From an uncultured Desulfuromonas sp. (lineage in GTDB: Bacteria; Desulfobacterota; Desulfuromonadia; Desulfuromonadales; Desulfuromonadaceae), in contig NZ_OY762961.1 of NCBI RefSeq assembly GCF_963666745.1, positions 1,910,001 to 1,974,000 on the forward strand: a stretch of 64,000 nt of DNA. The letters are read 5' to 3'. The translations under genes were made by a program, and so were the position numbers. Shown here piece by piece: positions 48,578 to 56,519 of this stretch (its first letter is position 1; the number at the start of each line of letters is the position of its first letter). The notes below the pieces were generated by a model, which did not search any database, was not told the DNA's origin, and worked only from the letters and a program-made list of their open reading frames with translations.

Positions 48578-48815
48578 AAAAACTCCTACTCCTACCCATA
48601 ATTAAATGAAACACCAATGACAGAATTCTGCCATCACTTCACATAAGACTGTGCGTAGCCCAAGGCACAGACAAAATTGATCATCACCCCTTCAACAGCA
48701 CAATCCTGGCAAAAAAGGATCAAGATCACGGCAATATGAATGATCAGTGAAAGGTGAGGCTGTCATAGCCTCGGCAGGGATACACGGACACCTTTGGCGA
48801 GAAAAACCCAATGCG
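48578..48815 (-). ncRNA. Candidate structured leader (riboswitch-like) of the TonB receptor
   Basis: The predicted start near 48816 leaves a roughly 240-nt leader. On the minus strand it contains GAGGCT-ATGAC-AGCCTC followed by ACCTTTCACTG, a CTGTGC/GCACAG hairpin (about 48640-48665) and a CAGAATTCTG palindrome. The GCCGAGGCT...AGCCTCACC part recalls the Moco RNA motif, but I cannot confirm this from memory. A cobalamin riboswitch B12 box (GCCACTG) is not seen. Confidence 0.3.
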
Positions 48816-48851
48816 TGACATGATCATGTCATCGAGATACTATTGTGTCAA
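48816..48851 (-). promoter_or_regulatory. TonB-receptor promoter with 16-bp palindromic operator
   Basis: On the minus strand TTGACA (48851-48846) and CATGAT (48828-48823) are 17 bp apart. A perfect palindrome TGACATGATCATGTCA (48816-48831) covers the -10 element, and a CTATTG/CAATAG repeat (48840-48854) covers the -35. The palindrome closely resembles the repeats at 50033-50069, so the XRE regulator is a likely repressor. Confidence 0.65.
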
Positions 48852-48898
48852 TAGAATTTTTTCACATCTCTCAAGGGTGTCGATGGAGAGGAGTTCAA

Positions 48899-48947
48899 AA
48901 CATTAGGGGGGGGATGCCCTTATGAAGAACATCCCCCCCCCTAATGT
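48899..48947. terminator. Perfect 18-bp hairpin with G8/C8 arms
   Basis: AACATTAGGGGGGGGATG (48899-48916) and its complement (48930-48947) enclose a 13-base loop. It lies 27 bp after the XRE regulator stop on the minus strand and runs into TTTT, so it is probably that gene's terminator. The homopolymer arms of eight G and eight C are unusual. Confidence 0.6.
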
Positions 48948-48973
48948 TGATATGAAAAAAAATTGAAACGAAA

Positions 48974-50038
48974 TCAATCGTTGCGCACCGGCGCCAATTC
49001 CCCGGTACGACGACTTTCATAACCGGGAAGTTCAGAAAGGATTTTACGGTATTGTGGTGAACGAATCACCTCAACCAACGCGGTAATTCGAGGATCAGAC
49101 ATTGAGGCATCCAGAATACAAAATTCATACGCCTCTTTTCGCACAGAAATAAAATCAAGCCCTTGCTGGGCACAGACAAGACGCAACGCCACACCGGCCT
49201 GAGCAAAACCGCTGCGAATTGCCAAGGCAACGGAGCTGTGATCATTAACCGTATGGGTCGCAACAAAGTTGTTGCTGTGTAGTTCGTCAAGCACCTGTCG
49301 CGCCCCGGAGCCCTCTTCCCGAGCAATCCAGCGGACATCCGCATTGAGGATCGCCCCGGCACCATCCTGAGCAAGTCCAGGAGACAAAGCCAGCCCCTCT
49401 TCCCAGTCGGCGATCCGTACCAGATGGAAATCAGAGCGTAAAACTTTCGCAGCAGCCTCACGATTGCCCTGTTCCTCATCCGACTTGCACAGGTGAATCC
49501 CGGCAACGTGCACCAATCCCTGTTCCAACAACTCCAGCGCCGTACGGCTGGAACGCTGCAGCACCACCATGCGAAAAGGTGTCTGACGGGAATATTCAGC
49601 AGCCAGCAGCCCCACCGCTGGATCACAACAGGCGATGACCAATGTCCTTACCGGCTCGGAAAACGGGTGATCAACACATTTTCCGGCACGGCTGACACCA
49701 TCATGCGGAACCATTCCCATCGGGCTGTTCTCAACCGGATAAAGCAAGTGGCGTGAGCCAACCATCGCCCGCCAGTAACGTACCGGATCCTGAGTCGGCG
49801 GCCAGGCCCATTGAGCCGTATCTTTACCGGCCAGCACAAAAAGATCTTCAACACGGCAGTGAAACGCAGAGGCCAGGGCAAGAGCAGCAGCCGTCGAGGG
49901 AATCAGCCGACCGGCTTCAATAGCACTGATTCCGGTACGCGATAATCCAGCCCGGTCTGCCAGGTCCTGTTGCGACCAGCCAAGCCCTTCCCGTTTAGAG
50001 CGGATCGTATTCTGAAGTACAAAGTTTTCTTTTGACAT
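48974..50038 (-). CDS. XRE-type HTH regulator with molybdate-binding (PBP-like) domain
   Basis: 354 residues. An XRE HTH (about 10-65, GWSQQDLADRAGLSRTGISAIE) is joined to a C-terminal periplasmic-binding-protein-like domain of the COG1910/PF12727 type (about 100-340, VRWIAREEGSGARQVLDEL). Such proteins are predicted molybdate-responsive regulators. It is divergent from modA, and two direct repeats span its -10 region and start codon, suggesting autorepression. Confidence 0.85.
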   Translation of the reverse strand: MSKENFVLQNTIRSKREGLGWSQQDLADRAGLSRTGISAIEAGRLIPSTAAALALASAFHCRVEDLFVLAGKDTAQWAWPPTQDPVRYWRAMVGSRHLLYPVENSPMGMVPHDGVSRAGKCVDHPFSEPVRTLVIACCDPAVGLLAAEYSRQTPFRMVVLQRSSRTALELLEQGLVHVAGIHLCKSDEEQGNREAAAKVLRSDFHLVRIADWEEGLALSPGLAQDGAGAILNADVRWIAREEGSGARQVLDELHSNNFVATHTVNDHSSVALAIRSGFAQAGVALRLVCAQQGLDFISVRKEAYEFCILDASMSDPRITALVEVIRSPQYRKILSELPGYESRRTGELAPVRND

Positions 50039-50069
50039 GTTTATATCACCATGACATGATTATATCTCA
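50033..50069. promoter_or_regulatory. Tandem operator repeats at the XRE/modA divergent promoter
   Basis: TGACATGTTTATATCACC (50033-50050) and TGACATGATTATATCTCA (50052-50069) are direct repeats with a 19-bp period. The second matches 13 of 16 positions of the palindrome at 48816-48831. On the minus strand they contain TATAAT, with TTGACC 19 bp upstream (17 bp from GATATA), so they overlap the regulator's own promoter. Confidence 0.65.
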
Positions 50070-50190
50070 CAGACAGGGCCCCAGGTCAAGGGGCACCTTC
50101 AAGCCACGCAGGCTATGTCAGCCATGCTCATGAGCTACGACAGACTCAACGATAGCATTCCCCACTTTTTTTTAGAAAGGATAAAGTTCC

Positions 50191-50928
50191 ATGCGAAGTT
50201 TCCTGTTTGCCATTCTTCTGTCTCTAGTCTTTGCGTCTACTTCTATGGCCGGAACAATCAATATCTCCGTTGCCGCCAGCATGACAGATGCCGTGAAAGA
50301 GTTGATCACCCTGTTCCAAAAGGACCACCCCGAGACAAACATTCTACCCAACTTCGCTTCGTCAGGTGCTCTGGCCAAACAAATTGCCCAAGGGGCTCCG
50401 GCAGAACTTTATATTTCAGCAAACCCCAAATGGATGACCTATTTGGTGGATAACAATCTGATCCATAAAGATCAGGTTCGCACCTTTGCCCATAACACCC
50501 TGGTCTTCACCGGACGCACTGAAGTAACACTGAATGGAATGAATGACCTGCTTAACTTAAGCACGTTGGCTATAGGCAGCCCTAAAAGTGTGCCTGCCGG
50601 TCAATATGCTCAACAAGCCCTGGAAGCCGCGGGGTTATACAGCAAACTGCAAGCACGACTGGTGTTGGCCAAGGATGTGCGTCAGGCCTTGCTCTATGCG
50701 GATCGCGGTGAAGTGGATGGTGCATTTGTCTACAAGACCGATGCCCTGTTGGCACAACATGCGAAGATTCTTCTTGAAGTTCCTCAAGAGCTTTACAGTG
50801 AAGTCACTTACCCGCGCGCGCTGACTCTGAGTGGCGAGAAAAATCCCGAATCAATCGCATTTGCCGAATTTATCTCCACTGACGAGGCCACAACAATCCT
50901 CAAACGCTACGGTTTCGTCATCAGGTAA
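50191..50928 (+). CDS. modA: Molybdate ABC transporter substrate-binding protein
   Basis: 245 residues with a signal peptide (1-20, ending TSMA). The mature part has the ModA signatures INISVAASMTDAVKEL, FASSGALAKQIAQGAPA and KDVRQALLYADRGEVDGAFVYKTDA. It binds molybdate or tungstate in the periplasm. modB and modC are not adjacent; a molbindin gene follows instead. Confidence 0.93.
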   Translation: MRSFLFAILLSLVFASTSMAGTINISVAASMTDAVKELITLFQKDHPETNILPNFASSGALAKQIAQGAPAELYISANPKWMTYLVDNNLIHKDQVRTFAHNTLVFTGRTEVTLNGMNDLLNLSTLAIGSPKSVPAGQYAQQALEAAGLYSKLQARLVLAKDVRQALLYADRGEVDGAFVYKTDALLAQHAKILLEVPQELYSEVTYPRALTLSGEKNPESIAFAEFISTDEATTILKRYGFVIR

Positions 50929-51016
50929 AATTTACCACAGACACCCAGCATTAAAGTGCTATACTAACAACCTATAAGGCATATAGCTTTTTCAACATTT
51001 ATCAATGGAGATGACC

Positions 51017-51229
51017 ATGAAACTGAGCGCACGCAACACCCTCAAAGGTACCATCAAAGAAATTATTCTCGGTCAAGTCAACGCGGAAGTTATTCTGGAA
51101 TTGCCCGGTGGAGAAGTGATCACTTCGATTATCTCAAAAGATGCCGCAGAGGCACTGGGTCTGTCCAAAGGTAAAACAGCGTATGCCATTATTAAAGCGT
51201 CAGCTGTTGTTTTGGGGACAGACGAATAA
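51017..51229 (+). CDS. Molbindin (Mop/TOBE-domain protein)
   Basis: About 70 residues from the ATG at 51017, with GGAG six bases upstream. It is a single Mop/TOBE domain: MKLSARNTLKGTIKEI, then VITSIISKDAAEALGLSKG. Such proteins form oligomers that store molybdate or tungstate in the cytoplasm. It lies 88 bp after modA and ends at a strong terminator. Confidence 0.92.
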   Translation: MKLSARNTLKGTIKEIILGQVNAEVILELPGGEVITSIISKDAAEALGLSKGKTAYAIIKASAVVLGTDE

Positions 51230-51256
51230 ACGCAGATTTTTTCCTGCTAAAACCCC

Positions 51257-51287
51257 AAAAGGGAGTGGCTTGCCACTCCCTTTTTTA
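51257..51287. terminator. Terminator shared by the molbindin gene and metF
   Basis: AAAAGGGAGTGGC and its complement GCCACTCCCTTTT form a long stem with a two- to four-base loop, followed by a T-run on the plus strand and A-tract on the other side. It lies 27 bp after the molbindin gene and 17 bp from the metF stop, so it can act in both directions. Confidence 0.85.
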
Positions 51288-51304
51288 TTTCAACATTCTG
51301 TGGA

Positions 51305-52174
51305 TTAACGCAATCCTAACCGCGAAAAGATCTCACAGGTCGCAGTGGCACTGTTTAATGTATAGAAGTGAATGCCGCTCACCTTATGAGCGACAAGGTC
51401 TTTTACCTGATCAATGGCCCACTCGGTGCCGATCCGTTCCACTTCTTCATCACTTGTTGCCTCAGCAACACGCTCTAGCAGAGGCGCTGGAAAACGAGCT
51501 CCAGCAGCCAGTTCCGCCATGCGCATCATGCCCTGACGTGTACGCAACGGCATGATCCCGGCGATGATCGGCACCTCAATGCCTGCCAAACGGCAACGCT
51601 GACAAAAATCATAGAAGTCACGATTATCAAAAAACAGCTGCGTCACAATATAATCCGCACCGGCATCAACCTTCTGCTTGAGATACTCAATTTCCAACAA
51701 GCGGTTGGGCATTTCCGGATGTCCTTCAGGGAAACCGGCAACACCGATACTGAAGCGGGGAAAACGCTCACGAATAAAGCGCACCAAGTCAATGGCATGC
51801 TTAAAGCCATCGTCAGGAGGAGACCAATTCGGATCATCCTGAGGCGGGTCACCACGAAGCGCCAACACATTTTCAATGCCACTCTCTTCGTATTCGCTGA
51901 GAATCGCCGTCACATCGTCGCGCGTTGCAGCAACACAGGTCTGATGAGGAACAACCGTCACGCCCGTCTCTTTGTGAATACGCAGCACAAGGTCATGCGT
52001 CTGCGAGCGGGTCGATCCACCTGCGCCATAGGTCACGCTCACCGAAGAAGGGGCCAGCGGTGACAACTCGGCAATATTTTCAAATAATTTCTCCCAACCA
52101 GCAGGTGTTTTGGGTGGAAAAAACTCGAAGCTCAATGAGATTCGGCCCTGATCAAGAATCTCTTTCATCAACAT
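51305..52174 (-). CDS. metF: Methylenetetrahydrofolate reductase
   Basis: 289 residues with the MTHFR TIM barrel: SFEFFPPKTPAGWE (catalytic glutamate), SVTYGAGGS, and VLALRGDPPQDDP. It reduces methylenetetrahydrofolate using FAD. It lies 15 bp after the PHP phosphatase gene. An alternative start at the third residue exists. Confidence 0.94.
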   Translation of the reverse strand: MLMKEILDQGRISLSFEFFPPKTPAGWEKLFENIAELSPLAPSSVSVTYGAGGSTRSQTHDLVLRIHKETGVTVVPHQTCVAATRDDVTAILSEYEESGIENVLALRGDPPQDDPNWSPPDDGFKHAIDLVRFIRERFPRFSIGVAGFPEGHPEMPNRLLEIEYLKQKVDAGADYIVTQLFFDNRDFYDFCQRCRLAGIEVPIIAGIMPLRTRQGMMRMAELAAGARFPAPLLERVAEATSDEEVERIGTEWAIDQVKDLVAHKVSGIHFYTLNSATATCEIFSRLGLR

Positions 52175-52189
52175 ACAATTCCAGTCCCT

Positions 52190-53044
52190 TTACTGATGCA
52201 ATGCCGGGCAGCGCCACTGGCAATGGTAGCCGGCTTCCTTCAACAATGAAATCACCGTAGCAAGATGAGCACCGACAGAATCAACGCCATGCGAATCATC
52301 CCCGGGCAGCAAATCAATCCCCAATTCTAAGGCTTTGTGCAATACAGGAACACTGACGTAAGGCTCATCCGCTCCCTTAAGCAAAGCGCGGGCATTATAA
52401 TCAAGAATCAGTCCCAACTCCTGTATCCGCTTCAGATTACGCTCCATCCGCTGCTCTACGGCAGGGCATTGCAAACGGGTCGGATAATCAGGATCGTGAA
52501 GGCGAATCAGATCAAAATGTCCCACGACTTCAGGTTGCAATTCGTTAATCATTGCCAACTGGGCATCGAAATAGGCACAATAAAGCGGTTCATAACCACC
52601 ATGATCATCAAAGGCCTGCTGATAATCTGTCGGGCTGAAATCAAAGCAGCGCCCGTCAACATGGTGGACGGAACCGACCAAGTAATCGAGACCATACTGA
52701 GATTTGAGCTGTTTGGCAAAATCAAGAGCGCCTGGATAATATTCTGTCTCCATCCCGACATACAACGTCAGGCGGTCGCGATAGTCCTGTTGTAACTGGC
52801 GAGCAGTTTCAACATAACGCGCAAACTGATCCTGAAGATGGCGCGCGGTCAACCCTGCCTCGCGTTCATCGGGATAAAGAAAACGATCCTCCGTGGGTGG
52901 CATATGTTCGCTAAGCCCGACCCAACTGAACCCCTGCCGTGCGTATTCGTCCACCAGCTCGGCCAGGGTATCATGGGCATGCAGACAGAACTGGCCGCTG
53001 TGTCCACCATGAGCTGACACGAATTGTGGTTGCTGATTGATCAT
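52190..53044 (-). CDS. PHP-domain histidinol-phosphatase (HisJ/HisK type)
   Basis: 284 residues. Metal-binding HAHD near the start (FCLHAHDT; canonical H-x-H), LSEHMPP, GMETEYY, GSVHHVD and PGDDSHGVD form the trinuclear metal site of PHP phosphoesterases. It probably removes phosphate from histidinol phosphate. It is co-transcribed with metF. Confidence 0.88.
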   Translation of the reverse strand: MINQQPQFVSAHGGHSGQFCLHAHDTLAELVDEYARQGFSWVGLSEHMPPTEDRFLYPDEREAGLTARHLQDQFARYVETARQLQQDYRDRLTLYVGMETEYYPGALDFAKQLKSQYGLDYLVGSVHHVDGRCFDFSPTDYQQAFDDHGGYEPLYCAYFDAQLAMINELQPEVVGHFDLIRLHDPDYPTRLQCPAVEQRMERNLKRIQELGLILDYNARALLKGADEPYVSVPVLHKALELGIDLLPGDDSHGVDSVGAHLATVISLLKEAGYHCQWRCPALHQ

Positions 53045-53228
53045 CTCTTGCCACCTCCTGCTCAGCTGTTAAAAGTCGTTCTATCTCTTCGGTCCGGTCC
53101 AGGATCTCTTCCTGATCACCTGCTGCGCAGAACAGAGAAAAGATGTCCACTTTACAAGCGACCCTGCACAAGGTATATCAGATTCACAGAGATCAACAAC
53201 ACCCCGGTCCCAAGACATAGGAGTTCTG

Positions 53229-53612
53229 ATGAAAAAGATTATTGCTACGGCAGACGCACCTGCTGCTATCGGCCCATATTCCCAAGCGGTCCAGATTGAC
53301 CATTTAACATTCTTTTCCGGTCAGATCCCCCTTGATCCGCAAACGGGAGAACTGATCAGCGAATCCATTCATGCTGAAACAGAGCAGGTAATGAAAAACA
53401 TGCGGGCGGCACTGGCCGGAGCGGGCCTGGAGTTCCGCCATGTGGTGAAAACCACCATTTTCCTGACCGACATGGATGATTTTGCCGTGGTCAATGACAT
53501 CTACGGTCGTTACTTCAGCGACAACCCTCCGGCACGAGCCTGCGTCGCGGTTGCAGCACTGCCCAAAGGGTGTCACATTGAGATTGAATGGATCGCCAGC
53601 TCCAACGCCTGA
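53229..53612 (+). CDS. ridA: RidA family reactive-intermediate deaminase
   Basis: 127 residues with ADAPAAIGPYSQAVQ and ARACVAVAALPKGCHIEIEW, including the catalytic arginine (PARACVAV). It hydrolyses reactive enamines/imines such as 2-aminoacrylate. AGGAGTTCTG precedes the ATG. It stands alone and is convergent with the TPR-parvulin-SPOR gene. Confidence 0.95.
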   Translation: MKKIIATADAPAAIGPYSQAVQIDHLTFFSGQIPLDPQTGELISESIHAETEQVMKNMRAALAGAGLEFRHVVKTTIFLTDMDDFAVVNDIYGRYFSDNPPARACVAVAALPKGCHIEIEWIASSNA

Positions 53613-53630
53613 CAGTCCGGTTTTTAACAA

Positions 53631-54794
53631 CTACTCCGCGCTGTTTTTACGAATGTAATATTCGAGACCCGATTTTTTGATGACGTTACCAGCATCTTCC
53701 GCTTCGGAATAACTGTCATACTGACCGACAATCACTTCATAACGACGATGTTCTCCGTCCCCGCGCGTCTGCAGATAGCTTTTCATACCCAGCTTGAGCA
53801 GACGCGCCACACGTTGGTCGGCGTAATCATGATTACGGAACACGCCACTCAATAACACGTAGCGTTTCGGAGTCTGTTCATCCGTATGAGCATGTTGTTT
53901 CATTTGCTGTTGCCGTTGCGATTTTTCCTCTGCAACGGTTCTCTTCCAGAAGTCCGCATCAAACGGGGCAATGCGCTGAACAATGTGGTACCCATCCTCC
54001 GACTCCAGGAGGACAGCCGGTGAAAAACACTCCCGTCCGGCCAGTTCCCGGGTAAAAGCCTCCGGCATGCTGGCAAGGGAAATACCGCCAATATAGCCAC
54101 CACTTTTCGCTTCACTTCCGGTGGAGAATTCACGCGCCAACTCCTCAAACAGTTCGCCATCCTCCAAGCGTTGCATGACGTGGCGTGCTTGAGTGAGCGT
54201 CGGAACGGTAATGCGCCTTAAATGATAAATATGCGGTTCACAATGCCAGGGTTTTTCTGGGAGATCCCAGCCCAGGGCCGTGAGTTTGCGTTGAAGGTCA
54301 AATCCGGGCAGACCAAGTTTTTCGGCAATAGCCAGCGCCATGCCGGAGAGATGGTAATCACCAAGGCGAAACAGCACTTCACCAAGATAATAATAGCCGT
54401 AAGAGAAACCGGGATTGAGCTCGAGAACCCGGGAGAACTCCTTGTGTGCCTGAGGTAGACGGCCGGCAGCCAGATAGAACACGCCCATCTCCATGTGGAG
54501 GAAATCTTCTTCCGGTGCTTTATTGATCGCCAACTGCAATTCTTCGATCGCCTGATCGACAAATCCCAGGTCATACAAAACCTGTGAAAGGTTACGGTGA
54601 ATATTGGGATCATCGGAACCGGATTCAAGGGCTTGCCGGTATGAGCGAACAGCCCAGAACGGGTGTCCGGCCTGCAGATGACGTTCTGCGAGTTGGCGAT
54701 GGACATCACTGACCCGGATCGGTTCATCCGCCCAAGCCGCGTTGAAGCCGATCAGCAGAAAGCAAATAAAAGCCCACAATTTTAGTTGGCTCAC
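53631..54794 (-). CDS. TPR - parvulin (PpiC) - SPOR periplasmic protein
   Basis: 387 residues with a signal peptide (about 1-22). TPR repeats (about 30-165), a PpiC-type rotamase domain (about 185-275, with GELFEELAREFSTG and GYIGGI) and a C-terminal SPOR domain (about 307-382). SPOR domains bind denuded septal peptidoglycan. It overlaps the UDG gene by ATGA. The combination in one chain is not one I recognise as common. Confidence 0.85.
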   Translation of the reverse strand: MSQLKLWAFICFLLIGFNAAWADEPIRVSDVHRQLAERHLQAGHPFWAVRSYRQALESGSDDPNIHRNLSQVLYDLGFVDQAIEELQLAINKAPEEDFLHMEMGVFYLAAGRLPQAHKEFSRVLELNPGFSYGYYYLGEVLFRLGDYHLSGMALAIAEKLGLPGFDLQRKLTALGWDLPEKPWHCEPHIYHLRRITVPTLTQARHVMQRLEDGELFEELAREFSTGSEAKSGGYIGGISLASMPEAFTRELAGRECFSPAVLLESEDGYHIVQRIAPFDADFWKRTVAEEKSQRQQQMKQHAHTDEQTPKRYVLLSGVFRNHDYADQRVARLLKLGMKSYLQTRGDGEHRRYEVIVGQYDSYSEAEDAGNVIKKSGLEYYIRKNSAE

Positions 54795-55522
54795 TCAGAA
54801 TCCTCCTGTGCAAGACGGATCATAACGGCTTTCATATCTTCCCACACATCACGTTTTCCGCCGGGGTTTCGTAACAGATAGGCCGGATGGTAAGTTGGCA
54901 TGACAGCAATTCCCTCGTATTCTGACCACTGGCCGCGCAAATGGCTGATTGGCGTCTGCTGTTGCAGCAAGGTTTGGGCGGCAAACTTTCCGAGCGCAAC
55001 AATCACGCGCGGTTTCAAACTGGCGAGCTGTTGTTTGAGAAACGGTTCGCAGGCGGCAATTTCGTCAGGATTCGGATTGCGATTTTGCGGTGGGCGGCAT
55101 TTCACCACATTGCAGATGTAGACCTGATCGCGTTCAAATCCCATGGCAAAAAGAATGCGCTCCAGTAAGCGACCTGCTTCACCGACAAACGGCAGTCCTT
55201 TTTCATCCTCTTCACGGCCGGGTCCTTCACCAACGAAGACCAGTTCGGCATGCGGGTTGCCACTACCAAAAACAATCGAATGGCGACTCTGGGCCAAATC
55301 GCAGCGCTGGCACTCCCCCAGCTCCTGACGAATTTCTTCCAGGGTCGGCTGGCGGCAATCACAACGACCGGTCTGGCATTGCGGTTGCTCGTGGCACAAA
55401 GGCAACGGCGTGTCATGGGGGTCAAGATACACCTCATTAACACCAAGGCTGTGCAATTCCGTTAACACGGCCCTTGTCTGACTGAGCATTTCATACATGG
55501 TCTGGTCAAAACTCTGCGGCAT
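54791..55522 (-). CDS. Type 4 uracil-DNA glycosylase
   Basis: 243 residues. Motif A GEGPGREEDEKGLPFVG, Fe-S ligands C71/C74 (GECQRCDLA) and the late CNVVKCRPP...AACEPF cysteines, plus PTYHPAYLL, are typical of family 4 UDG. The N-terminus has an additional cysteine group (C43, C49, C54, C56). It removes uracil from DNA. Confidence 0.92.
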   Translation of the reverse strand: MPQSFDQTMYEMLSQTRAVLTELHSLGVNEVYLDPHDTPLPLCHEQPQCQTGRCDCRQPTLEEIRQELGECQRCDLAQSRHSIVFGSGNPHAELVFVGEGPGREEDEKGLPFVGEAGRLLERILFAMGFERDQVYICNVVKCRPPQNRNPNPDEIAACEPFLKQQLASLKPRVIVALGKFAAQTLLQQQTPISHLRGQWSEYEGIAVMPTYHPAYLLRNPGGKRDVWEDMKAVMIRLAQEDSE

Positions 55523-55562
55523 GCGACTTTACATCCTTTGGATCTGGCATTACTCTAAATTT

Positions 55563-56519
55563 ATGGAAATAAAACGCCTCTTACCTAGCCGAGCTGCAAC
55601 ATCTACGATGATCCTTGCGACTGTCGCCGGTGCGGGTCTGGTTCTGTTACTTCCGGATTGCGCCTGGGCCTGGGGATTCGGTGTCCACCTGCAATTAGGT
55701 AACCGCATTCTGGAAAATCTCACCCTGCTGCCACCAGTCCTCCAGCATCTGCTCAATCACTACCCCGGCGACTTTTTATACGGCAACATCAGCGCAGATA
55801 TCACGTTGGGCAAAAAGTACACCCACTATCTCAAGCATTGTCACAGTTGGAACATGGGGCACAGAATCCTCAATGAAGCCCGCAATGAGGCCCAGCGCGC
55901 CTGCGCCTACGGCTATCTTGCCCATCTGGCGGCGGATACGATTGCCCACTCATATATGGTGCCCTTCAAAATGATCCGCAGCTACAACACCGTGTTGCTT
56001 GGCCATGCGTACTGGGAGTTGCGCTTTGAGTCACAGATCCCAGAAGAGGTCTGGCAAGAAGCCCGACTTTTGGCCCGCCAGGATTTCAAACAGCACGATC
56101 AGCTGTTGCGCCGGGTTCTGGTCAACACGCTGTTCTCATTCGGCACCAACAAACGTCTGTTTAACTCCATGTTGCTGATCAGCCGCATTCGCCGCTGGCA
56201 AAAAATATTGCAGGCCGTTGACCGGCGTTCCAGTTGGGTAGTCAGCGAAGAGGAACGCACGGAATATCTGGAAATGGCCTTTCAGGCGATTGTCAGCGTA
56301 TTGGCTGAAGATAAAAGTCCCTTTCTCCAGGCTGATCCAACCGGCGAACGGGCGATTCATGTCGCCCAACAGATTCGCTCAAACCTCAACGCACTCTGGC
56401 TGGATGGCAAACTCCCCCGTGACCAAAGTGACGCGTTTATTCGAGACCTTAAACAGGAGTTTTGTCAGGCGATTACCGAGCCGAAACGACTTCTTCACCT
56501 GCTTGCAGATCAGCCCTAG
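55563..56519 (+). CDS. Zinc-dependent phospholipase C-like secreted protein
   Basis: About 318 residues from the ATG at 55563, where a signal peptide with core MILATVAGAGLVLLLPDCA ends at AWA-WGFG. WGFGVHLQLG and AHLAADTIAHSYMVP match the PF00882 zinc phospholipase C/S1-P1 metal-binding pattern. The reading from 55497 would remove the start from its signal sequence. Its TAG stop overlaps the coaBC stop on the other strand (CTAG). Substrate unproven. Confidence 0.75.
   Translation: MEIKRLLPSRAATSTMILATVAGAGLVLLLPDCAWAWGFGVHLQLGNRILENLTLLPPVLQHLLNHYPGDFLYGNISADITLGKKYTHYLKHCHSWNMGHRILNEARNEAQRACAYGYLAHLAADTIAHSYMVPFKMIRSYNTVLLGHAYWELRFESQIPEEVWQEARLLARQDFKQHDQLLRRVLVNTLFSFGTNKRLFNSMLLISRIRRWQKILQAVDRRSSWVVSEEERTEYLEMAFQAIVSVLAEDKSPFLQADPTGERAIHVAQQIRSNLNALWLDGKLPRDQSDAFIRDLKQEFCQAITEPKRLLHLLADQP

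Noticed and set aside
48578-48815. Cobalamin riboswitch before the TonB receptor
   Set aside because: The B12 box GCCACTG and the expected core are not present.
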